A stretch of 7,009 bases of DNA from Chroococcidiopsidaceae cyanobacterium CP_BM_RX_35 (GTDB lineage Bacteria; Cyanobacteriota; Cyanobacteriia; Cyanobacteriales; Chroococcidiopsidaceae), in contig JAFAVL010000264.1 of the NCBI GenBank assembly GCA_019242465.1, forward strand, positions 1 to 7,009, read 5' to 3'. How positions within the stretch are numbered: position 1 is the stretch's first letter; each line of letters opens with the position of its first letter. A model generated the notes under the pieces. The model did no database searches and was not told the origin of the DNA. It saw only the letters and a program-made list of their open reading frames with translations. Position numbers and translations under genes: made by a program. Positions 1 to 6,118 of the stretch are shown in pieces.

Positions 1-278
1 TTTTAGATAATGCTAGCTTCCATAAAAAACAAGAGTACATCAGTAAGATTGACACGGAGATGCCTAATATTTACTTAGAATTTCTTCCAGAATATAGTCC
101 AGATTACAACTTGGCTGAATTGGTATGGCATTCGACCAAGGAATATATTGCCCATCGACTGTTTAAATCAATTGAAGAGCTAGAAGCTTTATTAAATCAA
201 CTTTTAAATGAAGGAAAGTTAATTATTAAATGGGAGCGAAAACTCAAAAACAAGGGTGATGCTCTTATCACAATTTAA
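1..278 (+). pseudogene. IS630-family transposase, C-terminal part (5' end outside window)
   Basis: This is the C-terminal end of a DDE transposase of the IS630/Tc1-mariner type (DDE_3 domain), which cuts and joins DNA at insertion sequence ends. The frame is open from the left edge, starting LDNASFHKK at base 3. That stretch is the second catalytic aspartate block of the family. About 35 residues later comes LPEYSPDYNLAELVW, the usual 'LPPYSPDLNPIE..W' block that carries the catalytic glutamate. The methionine at 60-62 is internal to the domain and is not the start. The stop is at 276-278 after a lysine-rich tail. Whether the element is complete cannot be judged because its 5' part lies outside the window. 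No terminal repeat was recognised in the AT-rich sequence that follows. The family call is firm; the partial state is due at least to the window edge. Confidence 0.85.
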
Positions 279-359
279 ATGCATAACAGCTTATCTCTAT
301 CAAAGGATATAGTTATTATTAAATATATATGTAACCAATTTGTATAAATAGACAATTAC

Positions 360-789
360 TTATTTGTTTCCAATTCTGGTTACATCAACTTTCGGAATCT
401 TGACTGTAAACGTTGTACCAATCCCCTCTTTGCTCTCCACAAAGATTTGTCCTCCATAAAGTTCCATAAAGTTCCAGACACTTTTTGACAACAGATAGTC
501 CCAGCCCTGTCCCAACAACATCCCCGACATTTTGACCGCGATAGAAAGGCTCATAGAGAGCCTGTTGGTCTTCTAAAGGAATCCCAATGCCTGCATCTTT
601 GATCTGAAAGGTTATAGCTTCTGGTTCACAACTTAAAATGAAAGAGATTTCTCCTTGCAAAGAAGAATACTTGATTGCATTCGAGAGTAAATTGCTCAAA
701 ATCGAGTACAGCAACTTCTCATCTAGTATGGCATGAGTACATTGACCAAGGCTGACAAATTTAATCGGATGCTGCATGCCATTTGGTCG
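360..789 (-). pseudogene. Sensor histidine kinase, C-terminal ATPase domain fragment with frameshift
   Basis: This is the tail of a two-component sensor kinase, the part that binds ATP. Reading from about 789 down, the frame gives an N-box (ILSNLLSNAIKYS), a G1 box (DAGIGIP), an F-box region (LYEPFYRG) and a G2 box (GTGLGLSVVKKCLELYG), then goes out of frame. The rest of the domain (ELYGGQIFVESKEGIGTTF, ending at a stop at 360-362) continues in another frame. A 10-bp tandem duplication in 453-476 explains the shift: removing one copy joins the two frames exactly as CLELYGGQIF. Upstream, an in-frame TAA at 790-792 ends the homology, and no dimerization or sensor domain is visible. The fragment therefore lacks the phosphorylated histidine and is almost certainly non-functional. 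The style of the sequence is that of cyanobacterial hybrid or sensor kinases. Confidence 0.85.
453..476. repeat. 10-bp tandem duplication inside the kinase fragment
   Basis: The plus strand repeats TCCATAAAGT with a period of 10 through 24 bases (2.4 copies). Because 10 is not a multiple of three, one extra copy shifts the reading frame of the minus-strand kinase gene. Deleting exactly one unit restores a continuous, well-conserved kinase C-terminus. This looks like a slippage mutation. Confidence 0.9.
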
Positions 790-820
790 TTAGAGGAGCC
801 ACCTACGGAGGAAACCGTCT

Positions 821-982
821 CAGATCTTGCACCAAGTTCGGGTGCTTCTGCCACGGGTGTTTTATCCAATTTGTCCCAAAGCTGGGTTCTCCCTCAGATA
901 AGGCTTTTCAAATCCACTGGCAATCGCTTGAGACAACTAAGAAAGCTTAGAAACTTCATTCTTCCGTTAGGTGCAAGATCTG
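821..982. mobile_element. Possible miniature inverted-repeat element or solo IS remnant
   Basis: A 13-base sequence CAGATCTTGCACC at 821-833 recurs as its exact reverse complement at 970-982, bounding a 162-bp segment. The interior has no sustained reading frame that I recognise on either strand; short open stretches are not convincing. The segment lies between the broken kinase gene and the stop codon of the FAD monooxygenase (994-996), so it may mark the edge of the acquired block. No clear flanking target duplication is visible. The core CTTGCACC also occurs near the presumed left end of the transposase element at about 2713-2720, a weak hint of a related terminal repeat. A chance 13-bp inverted repeat at this spacing is unlikely, but the mobile-element reading is an inference. 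Confidence 0.45.
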
Positions 983-993
983 CGCTAATCAAA

Positions 994-2634
994 TTAATTT
1001 GCAGTCGGTGGGAACCATCGACTGAGCCATTCTGTCAGTGCTGACAAAGCATCCTGATTTCCCACAAAGCCGAGATACGAGTCGGGCCTCACGAGGGCAA
1101 GGCTCTGACCGTTGCCAAAGGAACTATCGAATTGGAACATTGCTTCTCCTTGGGTAGGCACAGGCGCGATGTGTTGTATTTTCAGAAACCCATGCCAAGG
1201 ACTGAGCTGCGCCTCCCAGATCGGAGGGAGGTCCATTGTACTTTCGCTACCTGCTACCAGAAGATTAAAGCGCGACGGAGCGAGGATCTCATAAAGGCGC
1301 GCTTTGCGAGGCTGAGTATCCTCCGAAGAGTCGAGATTCCTCACTATTACATCCATGTCCGGCACACGGTCACCGGCCCGGAGACTGCCACGAGCGTGAT
1401 GGGTTTGGGACAGCGAGCTGGCTCGGTAATTTGCAGCGACCTCGCTGATTAGTCCAGTACTTAACTGTTGTACAAAATGTGCGTTGAGCAGAACTGGAGC
1501 GATGTGCGTGATTAGTTGATGCACAATCGGGCTGTTGGAGTTGAGCACATCTGTGGCGGTTTCTGTTCTCGACACGATACTGCGGATGATAGGGAGTCTC
1601 TCTTCCTCGTAGGTGTTCAGCAGCTCTGGAGTCGCTTTGCCCTGCCAAACCATAGCAAGCTTCCAGCTCAGGTTGATCATGTCTTGAATGCCAGTGTTCA
1701 TCCCCTGGCCGCCCGCCGGACTATGGATGTGTGCCGCATCGCCGCCCAAGAACATGCGGCGCTCTCGTAGAGTGTGAAGCATACGGCTGTTGATCCGAAA
1801 CCGAGAACTCCAGGTCATATCCCGCAGTCGGGCAGGTATGTGCGAGTCCTCGTCGTAGATCTTTTGCAGCTCTGCCAAAGTCGGCTCGTCATCGGTCTTT
1901 TCATGCTTTTCCGGCTCGGTGGCAATGAAGCGGAAGTGACGATTACCCATGGGGAAAACACCCAAGAAGCCGTGTGCGGCTGTAAATATCGAAAGTTCAT
2001 TGTCGGGAAGGTCGCCGTCGAGATGAAGGTCCGCAAGGGCATAGCTCTGTTGGAGTGATTTACCCTGAAATTGAAGATTTAGGGTACGGCGAACCATACT
2101 GTGTGCGCCTTCGGCACTAATCAGATAAGCTGCTTCGAGTTCCTCAAGACCCCCCTCGCTGTTACGTAGCACAGCCTTCACACCACTGTTCAGCCCAGGC
2201 TGAGCGGACGACTCTAGTTGAGCAAACTCGATCATCTCTGTGCCGTGCTCAATCGCAACACCCTGCCGAGCGAGTTCTTCCCGCAGAATGCGCTCTGTTT
2301 CCGATTGAGAGAGAAGCAGGATGAAGTTGTAACGGCTCTTAATCTCTGTGAGATGTACCTTACCCAGGCGCTTGCCGTTCCCATAAATGGTAGCTTCGGT
2401 GCCCTGGTTGCCGATTTGGAGCATCTCCTGGATCAGCCCACGCTGCTCGAAGAGTTCCAAGGTGCGCGCCTGCACGGCAAGCGCCCGTGATGTGGTTGAG
2501 GGTGTCGCCAGTTTATCCACAATCCGGACGGGAACTCCGAAGCGTGACAGCTCCATAGCTGCCGTCATTCCAGTTGGTCCCGCGCCAACAATTAGTACGG
2601 GTTTAACTTCACGCATTGCCATCAACTCCATCAC
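994..2634 (-). CDS. FAD-dependent monooxygenase (aromatic hydroxylase type, PheA/TfdB-like)
   Basis: This is a class A flavoprotein monooxygenase, a cytoplasmic enzyme family that uses NAD(P)H and oxygen to hydroxylate aromatic or polyketide-type substrates. The 546-residue frame has the Rossmann FAD motif GAGPTG (residues 17-22) in VLIVGAGPTGMTAAMELSRF, a DG-type motif as SAEGAHSMVRR (about 173-183), and the GD motif GGDAAHIHSPAGGQGMNTG (297-315), which binds the FAD ribose. The C-terminal ~150 residues match the position of the thioredoxin-like domain of phenol hydroxylase relatives. Length is normal and no frame damage is seen. The DG motif has Glu where Asp is usual. Possible starts are GTG 2634, ATG 2631, ATG 2622 and ATG 2616. 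None has a good ribosome site of its own, and the strong AAGGAG at 2675-2680 serves a short upstream ORF that overlaps all of these starts. The gene probably belonged to the operon of the hydrolase at 4155-5459 before an IS entered between them. The exact substrate is unknown. Confidence 0.9.
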   Translation of the reverse strand: MMELMAMREVKPVLIVGAGPTGMTAAMELSRFGVPVRIVDKLATPSTTSRALAVQARTLELFEQRGLIQEMLQIGNQGTEATIYGNGKRLGKVHLTEIKSRYNFILLLSQSETERILREELARQGVAIEHGTEMIEFAQLESSAQPGLNSGVKAVLRNSEGGLEELEAAYLISAEGAHSMVRRTLNLQFQGKSLQQSYALADLHLDGDLPDNELSIFTAAHGFLGVFPMGNRHFRFIATEPEKHEKTDDEPTLAELQKIYDEDSHIPARLRDMTWSSRFRINSRMLHTLRERRMFLGGDAAHIHSPAGGQGMNTGIQDMINLSWKLAMVWQGKATPELLNTYEEERLPIIRSIVSRTETATDVLNSNSPIVHQLITHIAPVLLNAHFVQQLSTGLISEVAANYRASSLSQTHHARGSLRAGDRVPDMDVIVRNLDSSEDTQPRKARLYEILAPSRFNLLVAGSESTMDLPPIWEAQLSPWHGFLKIQHIAPVPTQGEAMFQFDSSFGNGQSLALVRPDSYLGFVGNQDALSALTEWLSRWFPPTAN

Positions 2635-2668
2635 TCAGGGAATCGAAATCTTTGAGTCTTAGCTTCAT
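2609..2668 (-). CDS. Short leader ORF overlapping the monooxygenase start (19 codons)
   Basis: An ATG at 2666-2668 follows AAGGAG with a 6-base gap, the best ribosome binding site near the monooxygenase. It opens a 19-residue peptide beginning MKLRLKDFDSL that stops with TGA at 2609-2611. This stop is only 2 bases beyond the last candidate monooxygenase start codon (ATG 2614-2616), so all candidate starts lie inside the leader ORF. The arrangement is typical of translational coupling, in which ribosomes ending the leader restart on the main gene. It might instead be a relic of the gene's original N-terminus after a frameshift, or chance. The peptide resembles nothing I recognise. Confidence 0.4.
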   Translation of the reverse strand: MKLRLKDFDSLSDGVDGNA

Positions 2669-2674
2669 TTTGCT

Positions 2675-2680
2675 CTCCTT
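2675..2680 (-). promoter_or_regulatory. Strong ribosome binding site upstream of the monooxygenase
   Basis: The minus strand reads AAGGAG followed by AGCAAA and ATG. It is placed ideally for the 19-codon leader ORF and about 40 bases from the first possible monooxygenase start, which is too far for direct use. It therefore supports translation through the leader. Confidence 0.6.
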
Positions 2681-2681
2681 G

Positions 2682-2705
2682 ATGAGCTATACCTGCAAAG
2701 CTCAT
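2682..2705. repeat. Short inverted repeat (7-bp arms) upstream of the monooxygenase
   Basis: ATGAGCT at 2682-2688 pairs with AGCTCAT at 2699-2705 across a 10-base loop, just upstream of the AAGGAG site and downstream of the transposase C-terminus. It could be part of the insertion sequence end, a weak hairpin after the transposase gene, or chance. There is no T-run to support a terminator. Confidence 0.3.
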
Positions 2706-2954
2706 ATCTTGAGCTTGCACCAGTTAACATTGATCTCTAATCCATAGCTGTTTGCGGTCATGTTTTAGGCGCTGAATTTCTGCCAACAAGGGGAACAATG
2801 CCATCATTGGAAGCATGAGTTCAAGAGCTTTTTGTGCCGCCTCACCCCAATCAGGTATTGCTCCCCCTCTAACATAGAGATGAGCCCAATGCGCTAACAG
2901 ATAAGCAGTTAATGATAGAACTAGCCACCTGTAGACTCCTAGTATTGTCTGTTG

Positions 2955-3009
2955 ACCCTTCGGGTTCGCAGTCGCCTGCGGAGGGAAACCCTACCAAGAG
3001 CGCTGACTC
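2955..3009. repeat. Palindromic dispersed repeat, copy A (frameshifting)
   Basis: This ~55-bp insertion interrupts the transposase gene between the HRFG and QQTILG codons. It opens with the mini-hairpin ACCCTTCGGGT, has an inner stem AGGG-AAA-CCCT, and ends in GCGCTGACTC, followed by ACC. It matches copy B at about 3084-3140 in both outer parts and differs in the inner stem. Compared with copy B it lacks one C after TTCGC. Its length, not divisible by three, puts the transposase C-terminus out of frame. It is flanked on both sides by ACC, possibly a short target duplication. Confidence 0.8.
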
Positions 3010-3083
3010 ACCAAAACGGTGAAGACCAAATCTGTGTTTTACCGTTTTGAAAAAACCCTCAACTGCCCAACGCCGACGACCCC

Positions 3084-3140
3084 ACCCTTCGGGTTCGCCA
3101 GTCGCTACAACGGGGGGAACCCCCGCAACGCGCTGGCTCA
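3084..3140. repeat. Palindromic dispersed repeat, copy B (in frame)
   Basis: This is a ~56-57-bp compound palindrome with three nested stems: ACCCTTCGGGT (3084-3094), GCCAG (3097-3101) pairing with CTGGC (3133-3137), and CGGGGG (3111-3116) pairing with CCCCCG (3120-3125). It sits inside the transposase gene just before the catalytic-glutamate block and is translated as about 19 residues including GVPPVVATGEPEG. The reading frame is kept on both sides. Repeats with this look (CCCTTCGGGTTCGCCAGTCG) are dispersed in many filamentous cyanobacterial genomes as far as I recall; a genome search would confirm it. Confidence 0.8.
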
Positions 3141-3936
3141 CCAAGTCTATAGTGCTAGCCTTAAGAGCCTTAGTCGAGAGGACATAACGTTTTTGCCACT
3201 TACCATCTGAGCGCTTGAAGTAGTACCAAGATATAGACACTGGAAAGTTTAAACCAGGTAGTCGCACCTGAATTCCTCGTTTGTGCAATTGTCTCAATCT
3301 GCGTCCATCTTCTAACTTCCGGTTACAGCTAACTCCTACAAGGACATGATGTTGAAGTTGACGCACTCTTGTCACAAATTCATTACTGCCAAAGGCTGTA
3401 TCAGCTAAAACTAAAACATCAAAGTGTTGAGTTAGAATTTTAGGCAGTCTTCGCAGCAGACGCAATCCTAATTCGACTGGAGAGGAGGTATCTCTGCCAC
3501 GATAGACTTGAAATCCCCAGGGTAATCGCCATTGTCCTACTACTAGATAGAGCAATACTACGTGAAGACCTCGTTTGCCGTTGTAGACCCGAATTAGATG
3601 TTGGAACGCTTTGAACTTACCAGCCTTCTCTAAGGTTGTCAGATCAAGTATCACTTGCAGTGTTGGTCTACGTCCAATTCTAGGTTGCGACAAAATCTGC
3701 TGAAGCGCCGTCTGTCGCACAGCCCTAATCACCTGCCGCGTTGACCACTTGTACTCATTTAAGAATCGGCTCAATGCACTGGCGGACTTGGTTTGGCAGT
3801 GTTCTGGCAAGGGAAAGCCTTGACCCTGCAAGAATAATCCCAGCAGGGCTTGCAGGCTGTTTTGCTGATAAATGCTGGGCATCAGCGTCTGTAATTCGGA
3901 GACTAGCGCTTGGGCTTGAGAGAGGATGGTGGACAT

Positions 3937-4154
3937 AAATGAGCAAAGCCTAAATGTTGGTCTATGCCTTGATCTCGCTTCCAAGGTGCGAGAGCGCCAA
4001 TTATTACTTCAGGAAGAATTTGGGTCTTTAAGGCTGAAAAGCCCATGAATCAAAGCTTCCAGTTATTGCCTTAATTGAACATCCATTGAACTGTCCTAGA
4101 CCGAGCGATAAATAGGACAGTCCAAGTAGTATTCTCAAAACGTTAGGGCGCTTG
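3937..4154. other. Intergenic region between transposase start and hydrolase stop
   Basis: No gene is recognised here. The right end of the insertion sequence must lie in it. A possible terminal repeat is the plus-strand GGTGCGAG near 3986-3993, whose complement CTCGCACC resembles CTTGCACC at the left side (about 2713-2720), but the match is short and the boundary is not proven. A small GGCT-GAAA-AGCC hairpin lies near 4031-4042, and a longer one at 4091-4122. Confidence 0.4.
4091..4122. repeat. 9-bp inverted repeat downstream of the hydrolase gene
   Basis: ACTGTCCTA (4091-4099) pairs perfectly with TAGGACAGT (4114-4122) around a 14-base loop. It lies 33 bases past the hydrolase stop in the direction of transcription. 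It could form a hairpin that ends or stabilises the hydrolase transcript, but it lacks a following T-run and its stem is only moderately G+C-rich. Alternatively it is a protein-binding palindrome or part of an IS end. Confidence 0.45.
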
Positions 4155-5459
4155 TTAGTTGCCAAAGATCATCTTCTTCGTGCTCTCTGTGATGCCATAG
4201 GTGTACTCACGCTTGTCTCCCCACGGTTCAACGTGGACCAAGCCAGTTGCGTCCACTTCGGTGTATGTAGACTTCGCCTCGATGCCTCGCACACGGTCGC
4301 TCAGCCAGTCCGCAACCATTGTGTAAGCCTCCGGGCCTAGCTGACCAGCACGGCTGGCATGCATGCCGTGGTCTTCGCCCTCGTAGAAGATTAAAGACTT
4401 GGGACCTGTCAGGCTGTTGAGGAAGCCAAAGGTATAGCAGGAATCGGTCAACTGGTCGTCCTCACCTGCTGCTACTAGAAACGGACACTTGATGTGCGGA
4501 GCGAGCTTGGAGACGTCAAGCTTCTGGGTGAGCTGGTCGAGTTCCGCTTCGTCCTTGGCACCTGTCATGTACATAAACCGCAGCTTGAACGTCGGGCTCG
4601 CCGTCTGAAAGATCGAGAAGCCACTGGACTCGAAGTTGGTCATGGCGACTCCGCAGGCTAGAAAACGTGGTTCAGCGGCAGCCAGTGTGGACGCCCAATA
4701 AGAGCCGAAGCTTAAGCCGTGCACAACGATCCGTTTGGGATCGATCTCCGGTCGGGTAGCGGCGACGTCGAACGCAGATGGACCCAATTTGCCGTAGGTA
4801 TCCGGGTTGTACCATACTTCCCGAATCAGCGACTCACCCTGCCCAGGACCATCAACGGCAAGGACAGCGAAGCCTCGCTGCAGCCACTTGTCCCCGTCCA
4901 TTGCGACCGACAGCTCTTTCCAGCCGTCCATGCCCGAGACAATAACGACACAGGGGACCTGCTCGCCCTGCTTGTAAGTTGGTGGGAGGGAGAGAATCGC
5001 TGGCACCGACCGGTCCTCAAACGGAACGTCGAGCTGCTCGATGTGCCGACCAGCAAGCTGGATGAACTTCGCATAGCAATCAGTCTTTTTCTGATTCAGC
5101 TCCAGGTTCAGAGGCGTGTTCGCCTCAATCGACCACTGCGCGCCACCATAGAGAATGTTAGCAGTAAAGAAGCTCTCTCGGGCCGTGACCTCGTGGCCCT
5201 GCTTCAGTTCAGCTTCGGCGCGCAGCTCCCGACGGCGCGCCGCCTTCATGAACTCGCGCATCATGTCGTTGTAGGTCTTGACCAGGTGACGAAGAGCGAT
5301 GAAGTCGCCCTGTGAATCGTGTCCGCAGGCAGCAGCCATATAGCCCAGACGCCCCTGGTCCCACTCAGGACCCATCAGGTTAATAATGGCATCTAGCAGC
5401 CAGCGCTGTTCAGAGAAGCGTTTCGCACGACGGGTGACATCGAGAGGCATTGTTGGCAT
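4155..5459 (-). CDS. Alpha/beta hydrolase (FrsA/DUF1100-like, C-C bond hydrolase type)
   Basis: This is a cytoplasmic serine hydrolase of the family that includes 2,6-dihydroxypseudooxynicotine hydrolase and fungal Ayg1-like enzymes. Characterised members have an N-terminal helical cap and several split carbon-carbon bonds in acyl-aromatic or polyketide substrates. The frame gives 434 residues from the ATG at 5457-5459. An N-terminal helical region (about 1-150) is followed by the core: VVIVSGMDGWKE (oxyanion region, about 171-182), VDGPGQGES (202-210), the nucleophile elbow GLSFG with Ser250, Asp335 in AGEDDQLTD, and His364 in EDHG. The catalytic triad is complete. The start is chosen because CAGGAG lies 7 bases upstream (5467-5472) and homology begins shortly after; the frame stays open 25 codons further but without support. 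The gene lies 158 bp downstream of the ABM gene on the same strand, probably in the same operon. Its true substrate cannot be read from the sequence. Confidence 0.9.
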   Translation of the reverse strand: MPTMPLDVTRRAKRFSEQRWLLDAIINLMGPEWDQGRLGYMAAACGHDSQGDFIALRHLVKTYNDMMREFMKAARRRELRAEAELKQGHEVTARESFFTANILYGGAQWSIEANTPLNLELNQKKTDCYAKFIQLAGRHIEQLDVPFEDRSVPAILSLPPTYKQGEQVPCVVIVSGMDGWKELSVAMDGDKWLQRGFAVLAVDGPGQGESLIREVWYNPDTYGKLGPSAFDVAATRPEIDPKRIVVHGLSFGSYWASTLAAAEPRFLACGVAMTNFESSGFSIFQTASPTFKLRFMYMTGAKDEAELDQLTQKLDVSKLAPHIKCPFLVAAGEDDQLTDSCYTFGFLNSLTGPKSLIFYEGEDHGMHASRAGQLGPEAYTMVADWLSDRVRGIEAKSTYTEVDATGLVHVEPWGDKREYTYGITESTKKMIFGN

Positions 5460-5466
5460 GATTTTA

Positions 5467-5472
5467 CTCCTG
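5467..5472 (-). promoter_or_regulatory. Ribosome binding site of the hydrolase, deciding the start
   Basis: The minus strand reads CAGGAG, then 7 bases, then ATG at 5457-5459. This favours the 434-residue start over the upstream in-frame start at 5534, which has no comparable site and would add an arginine- and serine-rich stretch. Confidence 0.75.
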
Positions 5473-5617
5473 TTTTTGAGGGTTTTCAAAGAATTGAGCC
5501 TTCTACGGGCGCTCGTGTCGGATGCGACGAACACATCTACGGCGATCCTATGACCTTAGGTAGGTGCGTTCCCGAAACTCAGTTCACGTATTCAGAACAC
5601 AGAATTAGCGGCTGTCT

Positions 5618-5944
5618 TTACAGAGACATTCTCCAGTTCACTTCGCGCAGGCTCTTAGCAGCGATGACTTCCTGGAAAATGCCGGGATAGTGTTCAACAC
5701 CAGGGATACTCTCTTCTTCCGGCTTGTAGCTGCCACGGCTGGAGTTCCATGCGTCCGCACTCTCCCAGAAGGCGATGTTGATGTACTGGAAGCGCCCGAC
5801 ACCTACACTAGCGTTTTTGTGCAGGTGGGTTTCAATAAAGCCAGGTGTACTGGAGAAGACTCGCGTAGTCTCGTTCCATGCCCTCAGGAATTCTTCCTCT
5901 TTGTCTGTGGGGACGACAAAGGGATTGATTAAAGCAACTGGCAT
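5618..5944 (-). CDS. ABM-domain (antibiotic biosynthesis monooxygenase) family protein
   Basis: This is a 108-residue protein of the dimeric alpha+beta barrel superfamily, ABM family. Members act as cofactor-free monooxygenases on aromatic or anthrone-type polyketides, or as heme- or quinone-handling proteins; many are uncharacterised. The sequence starts MPVALINPFVVPTDKEEEFL and continues with W23 (RAWNETTRVF), then PGFIETHLHKN and FQYINIAFWESADAWNSSRG, which is the normal order of beta strands and helices for the fold. The length is typical and the frame undamaged. CGGAG is placed 7 bases before the ATG at 5942-5944. It is the first gene of the minus-strand operon, with a candidate promoter and operator 44-74 bases upstream. 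The function beyond the fold is not determined; the association with an FAD monooxygenase and a hydrolase suggests shared processing of one compound. Confidence 0.85.
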   Translation of the reverse strand: MPVALINPFVVPTDKEEEFLRAWNETTRVFSSTPGFIETHLHKNASVGVGRFQYINIAFWESADAWNSSRGSYKPEEESIPGVEHYPGIFQEVIAAKSLREVNWRMSL

Positions 5945-5987
5945 GTTCTAGCTCCGTAAAATTGGGGAAGTGTACATATACGCAGCA

Positions 5988-6009
5988 AATAGTACGGTTC
6001 AGTACTATT
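5988..6009. promoter_or_regulatory. Probable TetR-type operator (perfect 8+6+8 palindrome)
   Basis: AATAGTAC (5988-5995) and GTACTATT (6002-6009) are exact inverted repeats separated by 6 bases. Size and symmetry fit the operators of TetR-family dimers. The site starts 44 bases upstream of the ABM ATG and overlaps the candidate -10 and spacer of its promoter, so a bound repressor would block transcription. The divergent gene at 6292 encodes the likely binder. Binding is inferred, the palindrome is seen. Confidence 0.75.
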
Positions 6010-6018
6010 ATGTACCAA
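5989..6018 (-). promoter_or_regulatory. Candidate promoter for the ABM-hydrolase-monooxygenase operon
   Basis: On the minus strand TTGGTA (6013-6018) and TACTAT (5989-5994) stand 18 bases apart, each matching 4 of 6 consensus positions for -35 and -10. The predicted start of transcription would be about 40 bases before the ABM start codon. The overlap with the palindrome adds support; the hexamers alone are modest. Confidence 0.5.
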
Positions 6019-6118
6019 CGCTAGAGATTTTTGCCAGCCTGATGTATGAAGAAGACTCAAGCACTGTCCCTATTGGCTCCTGAGTCTAGTGGTTGGTCTG
6101 CACAAATGCCATCGCATG

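Larger units (their letters stand above)
2724..3936 (-). pseudogene. IS4/IS701-like DDE transposase, disrupted by two palindromic repeats
   Basis: This is a DDE transposase of an IS4/IS701-like type. The start is placed at ATG 3934-3936 (MSTILSQAQALV), because the longer upstream frame adds an unrelated arginine-rich stretch. Catalytic residues read as Asp98 in LDLTTLEKAGKF, Asp179 in VLADTAFGS and Glu293 in RRRWAVEGFFKTVKHRFG. The frame from the start runs to 2869, but the true C-terminus (QQTILGVYRWLVLSLTAYLL, then AHWAHLYVRGGA) is in another frame and ends at TAA 2724-2726. The shift comes from a ~55-bp repeat copy inserted after HRFG (2955-3009). A second copy (about 3084-3140) lies just before the glutamate block, adds roughly 19 foreign residues and keeps the frame. 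The gene is probably inactive. The element lies between the hydrolase and monooxygenase genes and has their orientation. Confidence is high for a transposase, lower for the exact IS family. Confidence 0.85.

Noticed and set aside
733..1044. Plus-strand open frame of 103 codons across the region between kinase fragment and monooxygenase
   Set aside because: It overlaps the kinase remnant and the monooxygenase C-terminus in antisense, spans the 13-bp inverted repeat segment and has no domain signature or ribosome site.
3937..3984. Upstream extension of the transposase to the start at 3984
   Set aside because: The added 16 residues are arginine-rich and unlike the family, whereas MSTILSQAQALV at 3936 is a normal N-terminus.
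4719..5315. Plus-strand open frame of 198 codons opposite the hydrolase
   Set aside because: It is an antisense shadow of a G+C-richer gene whose minus-strand product has a complete catalytic triad; no recognisable motif of its own.
5460..5617. A second promoter or operator between the ABM gene and the hydrolase
   Set aside because: The 158-bp gap holds only a 4-bp stem (GTCG-GATG-CGAC) and no copy of the AGTAC half-site; nothing supportable was found.
994..5944. A CRISPR array, toxin-antitoxin pair or phage defence system
   Set aside because: No regularly spaced repeats, nuclease or toxin motifs are visible; the enzymes are of metabolic families.
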